Shown here: positions 1-14,072 of the stretch, piece by piece
Layout of the letters: the number at the start of each line of letters is the position of its first letter
Numbering within the stretch: position 1 is the stretch's first letter
DNA from: Diplosphaera chodatii
Lineage: Eukaryota > Chlorophyta > Trebouxiophyceae > Prasiolales > Stichococcaceae
Reading direction: 5' to 3'
Length of the DNA: 64,000 bases
Assembly (NCBI GenBank): GCA_032358165.1
Contig: JAALGY010000004.1
Coordinates: 372,001-436,000 of the forward strand
The notes under the pieces: model-generated
What the model was told of the DNA's origin: nothing
What the model saw: the letters and a program-made list of their open reading frames with translations, nothing else
Databases searched by the model: none
Translations under genes and position numbers: made by a program

Positions 1-2061
1 CCTCCTTGCAGTTGGGGTCCGGGTTCTCGGTGTGATCGAAGGGGAACGTGCCTGCATGGAGGCAGCTATGGTGTAAAGCCGATCGCCAGATCCGAGGCAC
101 TCCATAATGAGTCCAGTAGCTGTGCAGCTGGTGCACACAGGTGCAGGTTGCCGCATATGGGTGGCATCAGTGCGGGCATCCGCCGCTCAGGCCCACCTAG
201 CAGCATGACGATGAGCAGCACGCCGGCGGCCCACACGTCCACAGCGGTGCCCAGGTACCCCTGCCCATTGGGGTCACCATCCTGCAGCTGCTCTGGCGAC
301 ATGTACACCGGTGTCCTGCAGTGCAAAGAGGATGTCACATGACGACATGGAACATGCCGCCTGCATGGGATACTGCACGCCAATCTTCACATGGACCCTG
401 TGCATCGCAACGTTTCCACAGGCACGCAGGAAGGGACATGCCAGCGCAGGCGCACCCGATGTGGGTGAACATGTTGCGCTTGTCCTGCTCCCACTGCTTG
501 GCAAAGCCGAAGTCGCACAGCTTCACGCGCCCCGGCCGCTTGCCATCCAGGAGTGTGTTGTCTAGCTTCAGGTCCCTGAGGGCGACACACACGTCGTTGA
601 AGCGAACATCATTTCAGGCATGCTGAGGCACCAGGGCACCGGTCAATATCTCCAGCACACTGTGCACGACCGTGGGAGAGCAGGCTGCAACATGAAAACT
701 ACGCACCTGTGAGCAACATTGTGTGCGTGGCAGTACGCCACGGCAGTGACGAATTGCCTGAAGTAGTACCGCGCCTCGTCCTCGGACAAAAATAGCCCGG
801 TCTGCTGCGCATGCTGCCACTTATCTGCCACATAGCCTGCACTCGGAGCACAGCGCTCTTCTTAGACTTCCAGCTCCAGCGAACATACACTGCAGCGACA
901 GTGCCGTCTGTGGCTGCGATCCTAGCATTGTGCCGCAATAGGGTCGCCCACCAGTGAGGCTGTTGCCCGCAGCGTACTCCATCACAAGGCACAGGTGGTG
1001 GTCTGTGAGCAACACCTCCTTCGCCTCCACAATGTTCACGTGCCCCTCACCCAGCTCGGCCTGGATCTGCGCAGTCATCAACCGGTGGAACTGTCGCACA
1101 TGCGATTGGCCATATTGTGCTGTGGCCCAGGCGGCCAGCTTGAGAGCTTGACTGCCCTGTTCAAGTTGCACCGGCAGAGTTGTCTCCTTGGCTGTTGCCA
1201 ATGCATGCCTAAGCATGCGTGTGACGGTTCCAGTCTCATCGGCATGAAGACGCGTACTGTCAGAGCTCGCATGCAATATAGCTCCGCAGCAGGCCACAAC
1301 TGCAACATACTGCTGCGGAGCGAACCCTAATCCAGCGCATGTGCATGCAGGAGGGACACTGCAGCAGGCCTGCAGGTCTGGAATGCATGCCAGCTGCTAA
1401 TATTGCTGATACAACAGAACTACTTGGCCTGAGCTTCCTGCTGTGTAGCATGGCTCCTGCTATGTTGCTGGTGCCTGCCACATCAGCAACATACAAGCAG
1501 ACCAAATACTCCATCTGGCAGGACCTGGTGGCCCTGAGAGGGAACGCGAGGCTATCAAGTGAGGAACGAAGGCCCTGGCTTGACGCCCGTGCGGATCATT
1601 GTTTGCACCGGAACAGCACATCAGCTCGTGTCAACTCCGAAACCATGAGCGTCATGCACGTTGCGCAGCAGCGCTACTCGTGCTACATGACGATGTTGCA
1701 GGATCTCACGCGGTCTGCGGTGCCGTAATGCACATTGCCTTTGCTCATACGGCACGGGTCTGGCTCAAAGACCCACCGTGACTTCCCGCAGGATGTTGGG
1801 CATGATGACCTTCGGCAGCGGCCGCTTGATCAGCTTAATCGCTACCTCCTCGCCGCTCTGCAGATCCTTAAACAGCCCGGTATCGCCTGTGCCGCCCTTG
1901 CCCAGCTGCTGGATATACTCGAACGACTTGGCGAGCATTGCGTCCGGCGCGGGGGGCTTGGGCTTGCTGTGCCCGCCGCCATGATGGTGTTTTGCTGCAG
2001 GCGTTGCACTTTTGCCGGAAGACTGTGCGGGGCCGGCCTCCTTGGACGGAAAACAGCCCAT
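1..2061 (-). CDS. SnRK2-like serine/threonine protein kinase (3' end outside window)
   Basis: A eukaryotic protein kinase catalytic domain assembled from six exons (minus): 2061-1777, 1066-952, 836-707, 575-456, 315-197 and 51 to the window edge; reading phase closes at every junction. Seen: a glycine-rich loop (LGKGGTGDTGLF), the VAIK lysine, the catalytic-loop HRDLKLDN, DFGFAK in place of DFG-x-AK, and MSPE for the APE motif. The sequence between, such as LVMEYAAG and VDVWAAGVLL, is closest to plant SnRK2 or algal SnRK-type kinases (family knowledge). I start at 2061 because the protein then opens MGCFPSK, a likely N-myristoylation plus palmitoylation signal, followed by a Lys/Pro/His-rich stretch of about 35 residues. 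Intron 1 is about 700 bases. About 270 residues are visible; the C-terminal regulatory box is outside the window, so the subfamily is inferred. Confidence 0.88.
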
Positions 2062-2643
2062 GAGGGGCAGACGCACGGGATGTGCAGCACAATCTGGCCC
2101 GCCTGGGCGAGTGCTCCCGGGACGGTGTCCCCAGGCTGCTGCGCACAGCAGGCAGCCAAGACACAGAGGGTACGGGGTGCGCGCACTGGCAAGTCACGAC
2201 ACATGGCCCGGTTCAGGGTTGGGTACTCCTTTGGTTGTGCAGGGCATGACACATCACAGGGTTTGTGGATCATGGATCATTTGGTCGATCGCCTCGGTGT
2301 CAACTCGACTGGGCAGAAGAGCTCCCCGCACGCTGCGCAACTACACGAGGCAACTGCGCCTGCAACGCGCAGGTAACACAGGGATCCAGTACAATGCGCA
2401 TATGAGGTACCGTGCGGTTGGCCAGTGGCGGGTTGCACAGCTGGGCGGTAGCAAGTCGGGTCAGCCTATGGCACTCAGATCGTCGTCGTCATAACAAAAC
2501 CGCTTGCGTCCTGTGCCGCAGCTGAAGCAGGAACCACCCACATGACATCATGAGCGCCCCCGCGGCAAGCACGACAGAGCGCATGTGATCTGCCTCGAGC
2601 AATCATGAGGCATGGTGCACTGCCTGCCGCCGCTGCAAGCAGA
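2062..2643. other. Intergenic: kinase promoter side and fasciclin-gene 3' flank
   Basis: About 580 bases between the 5' end of the kinase and the stop codon of the upstream fasciclin gene, both on minus. It should hold the kinase promoter/5'UTR and the fasciclin 3'UTR. Short open frames here overlap on both strands and look like chance frames; no motif I can name. Confidence 0.5.
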
Positions 2644-5600
2644 CTACACGTAACCTGCCTTTGATCCCGGAGCAGTCAACGGCCCGGCCAAGAGTTTGCG
2701 GCGTCTGCCACCGGCTGCCAGCAGGTCCGCGCCAGCTATGCCAGGTGCTTTAGGGGTCGGCAACAGGTCCGCCTCAGCCGCTGGTGCTGCCTCCGCTGCT
2801 GGAATGGCAACCTCCCCAACTTCTGGCCCAGGGGCTGCGACCGCTGCAGCCGGAGCGGGCGCCCGTGCAGCAGCTGCATGAGATTAGAGACACCTCTGAT
2901 GCTGGCACTGCATTCCAGGCAGGTTAGCAAGAGCAGGCATAGCTAACTTCCAAGTCCACTTCAGTTTGCTCGAAGGTCCAGAGACTAATGTGAACATGCG
3001 AGCGTACAGCACCTGGACTGGGTGCTGTAGCTGAATAAGCTGTCCCAGCGGCGTTGGGACGCCCTGTAGCAAACACCATGCCGTCATCACCTACTCTTGC
3101 CTCTGGGAAAGTTCCACAGGGAGGACAAAGAGCAACTGGACTCCTTGATAGCCCATGCACTTGAGAGGTCTGTTTCCATTTGCTGTCACTCAGTCTCTGC
3201 GGTGGGCATGTCATGAACGGTGTCCGTTCAGCACGGACGCACCTGTCATGGATGGCAGGAAAGGCAGCAGGACGGTATCGACCACATGCACGTATGACGG
3301 CACCGAGTCCGCGCCACAGGCGGGAATGTCGCCCTGCAGCACTGCAGCGTCGCTCCCCTTGCCGTCCAGCTGCGGGTGCAGCAGGTATTGCATGTCCAAA
3401 GCAAGCTGTCGAGCAGCCTCGGCTCGAGGCATGTCAGCACACACCCATCCACTGCAAATCAGGGTGGCCTCTATACGGGCTTGAACAATCAATGCTCATG
3501 CCATCGCCTGCCATCAGTGTATACACTGCCGCCCTCCTCGCTGTGCAAGCCACGCACCGTGAGCTGACCAGTCAGCGGGTTTGGCTGTGCGACCGTGATT
3601 GTGATGGGCGTCAGCGAGATGGCGGCGGTCGTGTTGAACGTGCTGCCTGGTGTCAGCTGATCAGTGGACACCGACTCTGGCAGTGTGGCATATGCGATCA
3701 GGGAGCGCCCGACCTACAACATGCGCACAGAAGCAGCTACAGGTGGGACACGCCCAACATCTGGACCTGAGAGCCGCGCTTGCAAACAGGCAGACAAGGC
3801 TGCTGATCTGGACCCATGAAGGCCTTGCCCACGCCATCATTCATGAGTAGTGCTTAAGTAGCAAAGCAGCAAATTGCTGCTCTTGTTCGTCCCACTGCAT
3901 GCGCACCTCAGGGTGCACATTCAGCAGGCAGGTCATGTTGGTGCATCCGTAGAACGGCACCTGTGGAGGGAGGGATGGAGGGAGGGAGGGAGACACATGT
4001 TGTCCTTCGCAATCGCCAGCATGCATCTTGTGCATTGCACCCTGGCTTGTAGAACAGCATATGCAAGGATTTGGGGTCGCTTTCCTGAGCACACACAAAC
4101 ATGCACAGCACCTCACCTCAAAAGCCTGGACGTTAAAAGCATCGTTGACCGGCGCAAACACAGTGATGGACTGGTTGTTTGGCGACAGGGCGCCCTGCAG
4201 TGAGTTGGCCTGCAGGAAGCCAACATCTGCTCAGTGCCATCTGTGGCCTTGACCTGCCTCCGCCAGCATCGTAGGCGGTGCCTTCTTTACGAAACAGCCT
4301 TGCTTGGTGTGGTGGACCGCTGCGCTCAGCATGCAGAGGACTTGGCCCGTCTTCTGAGATGCATGGGATCAGCACAGCAGTCCAGTCATTGCTGTTATGC
4401 CCATGGCAGGAGACAGCTCCCTGCGTGCAGAAGTGTCAATCGCAGACTGGCGGCCCACCATGATGTACTCAGTGAAGCGCGAGAGCTGCGGGTTGCTGGA
4501 TATGATGCCATAGGGGCTGGTACAAGCGCCCTGGGGAGCAGCAATGGGGGTGAAGGGCGCCCTTCGCCGCGCAGGCGACGCCAGGGGCGGCGCCGGTGGG
4601 AAGCCGTGCATCTCCACAGCTGGACCTGCAAGCCGAGATGCAAGGGGTGCAGCCTGTGTTCAGCGCGGGGCACCAGCACACTGGAATGCACACGGTTTGC
4701 CAGTGCAAAGGTGCTGGCGTCAGGGGCCTGATTGCAAGTGCACTGCTCTGACCTGCTGCAAGCGCCAAGTCAGCAGGAGTAGGGTTCTTGACAGGTGGCG
4801 GCGGTGGCTGCACTGGTACCCCTGCCCCAGGAACCTGGTCATAATGCAGTTGACCATGCCGTCAGCACAGCCAGCACAAAGGTGGCCATAGTTTGCACAG
4901 CGCCGCCTGCCCTTTGCTGCACAAACAATACAAGGGCTGTATCCGACCGTGCACATCGCAGGATGGCACAGTAAGGGGAGGCGAAACTCACCGGCACCTT
5001 GGGGGACGGTGTTGCTGGAGGCACAGGACGTGGCACAGACCTTGACGCCATTCTGCCGGCGGCAGGAGCTCCCACGACCTTCCCGGCTGTTGGTTCAGGT
5101 GTCACGCGGGGCGTCGCCAGGGGTGCAGCAGCCCTCGTGGGTTCGGGCGTGATGGGCGCAGCTTTCGCTGGGGTTGGGGTTGCAACTGGCATCACTGCGG
5201 GGCCCGCAGCGGCTGCAGGGCCGGCTAGGGGCTGTGCGGTGGGCGCAGGTGCAGACGCCGCTGGCAGGGCTGCCGGCTCCACTGCAGGTTCTTCAACCGC
5301 TGGCGCCGGCTCAGTCAGGGGCGCCGCCTGCATGGCTGCCAGGCTTAGCGGCTCGCTGGCAGGGGCGTCGGCAGGCGTTGCCAGAGGTGATGGGATGACA
5401 ACAAAAGGCGGCGGGGGCGGCGGGGACGGCATGGCCAGCGCTGCAATGGCTGCAGAGGTGCGCTCGCCCGAGCCCTGCAGCAGTGTTGAGCCTGCGGCAG
5501 CGATGTGCTGACTAGGATCCTGCTGCTGCAGGTGGAAATATATTCGCAACAGATATACATCATGCATCGACTGCAACACAACTTGGTACTTGCACTTGCA

Positions 5601-6332
5601 CACGTGGAGCAATGTGTGCAGAGGCAGGCGTGTAGACAGTGGTCGCTGCATACCCTGGAGCACCTTCCTCGAATGTGGGACGGCCCGCTGCACGGGCCGT
5701 CTTCGATGATGTGATGTTGCCTTGATGGCAAGGCCGCCATCAGTGCTCTCCCGCCGCTGCGAACTGGGCACCTCCTGCAGGGCAGACCCAGACAGCAGCT
5801 CTTCAGGTCGATGCATACCTGTTGCGTAGCAGGAAGGCTCGCTTGCGGTGGGTCGAGCAGGGCACGCTGAAACCCCTCAATGGACACTGGAGTCTGGCAT
5901 GCATCTTTACTTGATGCAATGGGTTTATACAGCTGCTGTCAGTTTGCTGTGCAGCCTGTGCACAGCCAGCCATCTGCGGGCATGACCTGGGAGGTGCTGC
6001 TGGAGATCAGCGCCATGCCAGCCGGGGCCAATGAATCAGCTGAGGTCAGGAGCTATCTCACCGCTGTTGCTGCGCCACTGATTGCCATCGTCAGCCCAGC
6101 CCTGCCTGGCACCGCCTGCACCAGGTCTGCGACTCAGCGAGGCAGCACGTGCATGACCGGGGTAGTTGGTTGGTCATGTCCGAGGTCGGATTGGCTCTGC
6201 ACACCCATATATCAATCATGCACATTTGCAGCTGACTGGTGGCACCTGCAGCAGCAGTACGCCGACCAGCACCCCGAGCAGCAGCCCGCTTCTCCGTCCA
6301 GCGAGTGCATTCGCCAATGAAACCAGGCCCAT
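2644..6332 (-). CDS. Secreted/anchored fasciclin (FAS1) domain protein
   Basis: FAS1 proteins are extracellular or membrane-tethered adhesion/cell-wall proteins. Exons (minus): 6332-6246, 6101-6062, 6039-5987, 5875-5819, 5519-4992, 4834-4753, 4625-4459, 4209-4117, 3960-about 3845, 3713-3525, 3369-3243, 2873-2644. Exon 1 is a signal peptide/anchor (MGLVSLANAL, then GLLLGVLVGVLLLQ). Exons 5-7 encode about 200 residues rich in Ala and Pro, typical of wall-protein linkers. The FAS1 domain follows: NPQLSRFTEYI, ITVFAPVNDAF (the H1 box), AALLLKHY, LIAYATLPESVS and HVVDTVLLP (the H2 box). The last exon is again Ala/Pro-rich and carries RRRKLLAG. One junction is odd: the exon ending LLLKHY runs into an in-frame TGA and I see no GT in phase. 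The N-terminal four exons are chosen on splice phase, not homology. Confidence 0.8.
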
Positions 6333-6957
6333 GGCCTGCCTGGCCTTGCCGTGGACAAGGACGGTCTGTGGTGCAGCTACTGCCTCATGTAGATGGCCAA
6401 ATCAGATGCAACATGCTTACTGATGACCTCCCCAAGCAAATCAATCAGCTACAGTCATCGGTTGCGAATCGTCTACTGCGGGATGTCGCTACGGTGCTAT
6501 CACGAGCTGGCCTCGCAGCATGTATATGCTTGCACTGGTGTCAACGCGCACGACCAGCTCGCTACAAGTCCCCACAGCTGGTGAAATCGGCGGTGGCTCA
6601 CAAGTGTGGATGTGCCGGGGACGGATGGTCTGGGTATCCGCGCGTGCCACAGGTCGCAGGCTGCATGGATGTGGCGATGGTGCCGCCGTCACCTCAGCCG
6701 TCCACACCTGTTCTGGTATAAAGATATTTCGACCCCTAACTGGTAAGACCTGGGACCCTTGGATTGGACGAGGAGTAGTTCCTGACAACGGCCACGAGCT
6801 GTTTGCGTAGCGAGCTGGTCAGGCAATCTAAACAGGAGCAGCAACATCTGGATATATGTGCCTTACCACCGACCGCTGCGCATACATGCTGCGGTGTAAT
6901 GACAGCTAGCGTCTTCAAGCAAATGACGTCAACATAACTAACCGTACTTTCACAGCC
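6333..6957. other. Intergenic, no gene seen
   Basis: Between the start of the fasciclin gene and the stop of the O-FucT-like gene. Open frames at 6489-6810 overlap on both strands and match nothing I recognise. It should contain the fasciclin promoter. Confidence 0.4.
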
Positions 6958-9264
6958 TCAGATAAGTCTACACATCCTCATGATCCAGCTTTTGCCCACA
7001 AACATATTTGTCGTGGTGGCAAAGCCGTTCTGCATGCGGTAGTACATCACAAAGCTCGAGAGCGACGAGGCTGAAAACCCTACAAACCGCTGGCTTTGGA
7101 TCATCACCAGGAAGTCTATTGCTGACCGTTGAATCGGTGTTAGCCCTGCAGCATGCCATGTGAACCTCAAAGCAGCACAGAACGAATATCAATGTTCAAC
7201 CATTTGGCAGTCGTCACACCTCACCACACCATCTATGCATGATGGGTGATTCCGGTACAGTACCTGCTTCTACACTTGCCGGCAGGAGGGCCTCTCGATG
7301 CAGCATAGCTTTGCAAAGGCCACCCTCGGTCATCTTGCCTGATATGTGTGCCACACCTGTCGAGCACAGATGCATCTGTGAAACTGCTCAAGAATGGACA
7401 CACGTGATGCCCAACATAACGCTGCTGCACATGGCAGTGCAGTGCACACTGCTCTTGCCGCCTTGGCTCACTGGAGTTATCATATGCGAACAGACCGCTG
7501 GCTGCATACACTGCCACAGTGTCAGAGAAGTTCAGCTGCCGCATGGTGCTCAAGTACATGGACAGGAGGTTCTGCGCAAGTGGAAGACCGATTAAAGCAC
7601 CCCATGTCGACACAGCAGAACGATGGCATCGCAGCAGACCAATGCACACAGATGCAGCAGGCACAGGCTGTTCCCCAGTGCATGCTTGCCTCAGAATCGC
7701 CCAATGGCTCGTCAAAGAGCCATGGCGCAGCTGCCATATCTGCTTCAATGCGCAGGTGCACAGCGTTGAACTCCGAGAAGCGGCTTTTGATCTCCGTGAC
7801 CGTATCGGCAGCTTGCGCAACAAGTGCGGGCGCAAGCTGCAGACTGCGTGTGGTTTCCCATGCCAGCTGTGGGGAGCTGCAGGCAGATGGATCGAAGCGA
7901 GGGCGTCGGCGTGCTCTGAGCCGAACATAGCAGACACAGCTGCTTCACATCAGCATCACATGAAGAAGGGGCAGGCAGCCCAGCTTGAACAGTGCAGTTG
8001 CAGCGCAGAGGGGAGGACTGTACCTTGTGTAGTTGATGGCGAACACCCAGCCTGAAATGTCAACAACCACATAGGGAATGTCGTTGCTGGAGTTTTCAGC
8101 CCGCTTGATTTCAGCATGGCCGACTGCTGCAACCCGTAGTGCCTCTGCCACATCGTCAAGGTCCCGTGCGTCATACCCAGCAACGGGCAGCCCAGTTCTC
8201 AGATCCGGCCGCAGGTCGCTGCCTGTGTAAACCTGATCCGGCGCCCCTCGTTTTGGCTCGGGCAGCAGTTCTGGCGACTGCACACACCGAGAACATAACG
8301 AGTCATGATGAAGCAACGCTGTGCGCAGCGCGGATTGGCGGGTTCTTCAGCTTAGAAGGTGCTGGGCAGTTTCAGGGCTTGACCAAATTATATGGCTGAT
8401 TGCTCTATTGCAGACAGCAAAGCGCATCACATACCGGATGCACGACGATGCCGCGCCGCCGCCAGTAGTCTGTAATCTGCGGCATGTCGAGCAGCTGATC
8501 CACTGGCAGCGGTGTCCATGGCGTGACATGCTCGTCGACGGCAAAGCTGCCACGTGTGAAGGCGGGCGGCACAATAAGCTCTGCACCAGTTGCTGCTGCC
8601 AACATGAAAACCGAGATGTGCCCCAGCTGCTGGTTGATGAGCCCGCCAAGCACTGCGGGCCAGCATCTTGGCTGTAGTAAGTCGACTGCACGTTGGACTA
8701 CGGCAGCTTCACACGGGAGGAACACTTCCCCAGGCAATGGTCGGCATGTCGGCTCAAATGCGAGCTGCTGTCCGCGCGCATGCTTCATGCCATACATCAC
8801 CAACACACGAAGGCATTGTTGCGCAGCCAAGCGGATCACACCTGTGTAGCGGAGGATGACACGCAGCCTTGAGTACCACTTGCCATTGGGTGCACCATGG
8901 CGCTTGTAGTGTTCTACTGCCTTCCACTCGCAGTCGAGATCGCCGCTCCACTCCGGATGGTATTGAACGTACGCCCGCCAGTCGAATCCGTCTGGCAGCT
9001 CCGCAGACCAGTTTGCCGGCGGAAGGCGCTGTTCTGCAGCGGCACTACCGGCAGCAGGTTGCAGGAGGCTGGTCGGCTGCGAAAATGCTGGTAGCTGGTC
9101 GTTTCGCCGTGCTTCCCGTCGGATGACCGGCACTGGCTCGAACTCTGGGTGATATCGTCCAAACATACGCGTGAGGTTGACCTGCAGGCCCTCTGCCATT
9201 CCATGCAGACGGTCGATGTGTTCTCTCACAGCGGGATGCAGTGCAAGGTGCGCCTGGTTGCTGC
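6958..9264 (-). CDS. GDP-fucose protein O-fucosyltransferase-like glycosyltransferase (N-terminus unresolved)
   Basis: Exons (minus): 9264-8861, 8767-8435, 8277-8024, 7939-7690, 7571-7472, 7357-7264, 7165-6958. The first visible exon carries a module reading DWRAYVQYHPEW...HYKRHG, which in other algal and bacterial glycosyltransferases sits before the catalytic domain. The rest matches the O-FucT superfamily: GGLINQQLGHIS, NAVHLRIEADM (the VHLR-type motif) and VAVYAASGLF, with AIDFLVMIQSQRF near the end. This superfamily transfers fucose from GDP-fucose, usually in the secretory pathway; donor and acceptor here are inferred. The 7690 junction uses a GC donor (GAG|GCAAGC). The exon at 9264 begins in phase 1, so at least one upstream exon exists, probably between 9270 and 9520 or beyond; I could not fix its start or confirm a signal anchor. 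Confidence 0.8.
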
Positions 9265-9522
9265 CTGCACCACAATGATGACATTTATTTGTGGGCAATA
9301 TGCACGTGTCCTACGGCAATGACGGCTTGATCTGGCCGCTTGCATGACGCACCAGTATGCCAGTGTGCCTGCAGCCATAACGTCATCGTTGCCGCCGCCA
9401 AGCATAGAATGGTGATGCTTAATGTCACATGTGTCCATGGCGGCCGAGTAGTCAGCTGTGATGTCCGAAACATGCGCATCATCAAGCGGGCGCTGCAGCT
9501 GAGGCACAGCTGACGCAGTCAA

Positions 9523-10412
9523 ACATCAGCACAGCGGTAGAGTACGCATGATGTCGATGCTGGTTGCGTCGCAGGGTCTACAAGGTGGTCAATCAAGACA
9601 TTGGCCACGGTGCTTGTCATCTGCGTTGTCAACACGCTATGATCCAACCAGAACATGCTACAGTGAACGGTATCCGATTCGTGATGCACGGGTCGCAGTC
9701 GATAGATTGTTTAGTGTATCGATCGCGTGCAAAGTGTCGGCAGAGGTGGGGACCGTTGTGAAGTATACTCTAGCACCAGACGCCCGTCGCAGCATCGAGC
9801 ACATTTTCGCGCAACTACTTCGCTTTCACTGCGCGATCAGGGTTTTGTCTGCGTGTGGGCTTGCTCGTGCAGTAAAGTTGGCATAAGTTCGGCAGAATGA
9901 GCACATGTTCAGATGAGGGTTCCATTTGTCAACATGACGATAGCAAGCTACCATGTGCTATTGCATTTTGTTGGTGGAGTGTCACAATACGTTGTCCTCC
10001 AGCAGGTGGCGCGCTGTAACCTCCTCGATGTGCGGTGTCATGTGCAAGCATGTATGTGCCCTTGGCATGCTTCCCTGAACAATAACGCTCTAAGGATGAA
10101 GAGGGCGTACTGAAAACTGTCACATACGGTAGGTGATGATCATCAGCACCCCGAAATTGACTAGGGTAGAACGAAATTGCCAAACACTACTGCAATCAGT
10201 GATGTTACCAAGCACGAGCATGAGTACGAGTGAGATCCGGTTATGCACTGGATTGGCCAAAACCATCCGTGCAACTCGTTTTCACCGGAAACCTCACGAA
10301 TATAACTACACTAAAGTCACAATCACATGGTGTGCCTGATTCCCCTTGAGCATACTGCCATTCGTGGCTCGCGGATCTCGCCCAATGGCCAAGATCATCC
10401 ATGGCGTCATAA
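9523..10412. other. Intergenic, no gene supported
   Basis: About 890 bases between the O-FucT-like gene and the stop codon of the mutase gene. It may hold the missing first exon and promoter of the former and the 3'UTR of the latter. Open frames of 60-110 codons are present but show no family resemblance and overlap on both strands. Confidence 0.4.

Positions 10413-14072
<3,660 letters not shown>

Noticed and set aside
4999..5511. 170-codon plus-strand frame rich in Ala and Gly
   Set aside because: It is the antisense of the Ala/Pro linker exon of the fasciclin gene, whose splice sites, signal peptide and FAS1 motifs lie on minus.
5880..6320. 146-codon plus-strand frame with plausible amino-acid content
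   Set aside because: Minus-strand exons here join in phase to a signal peptide and the fasciclin gene, a better explanation; the plus frame has no partner exons.
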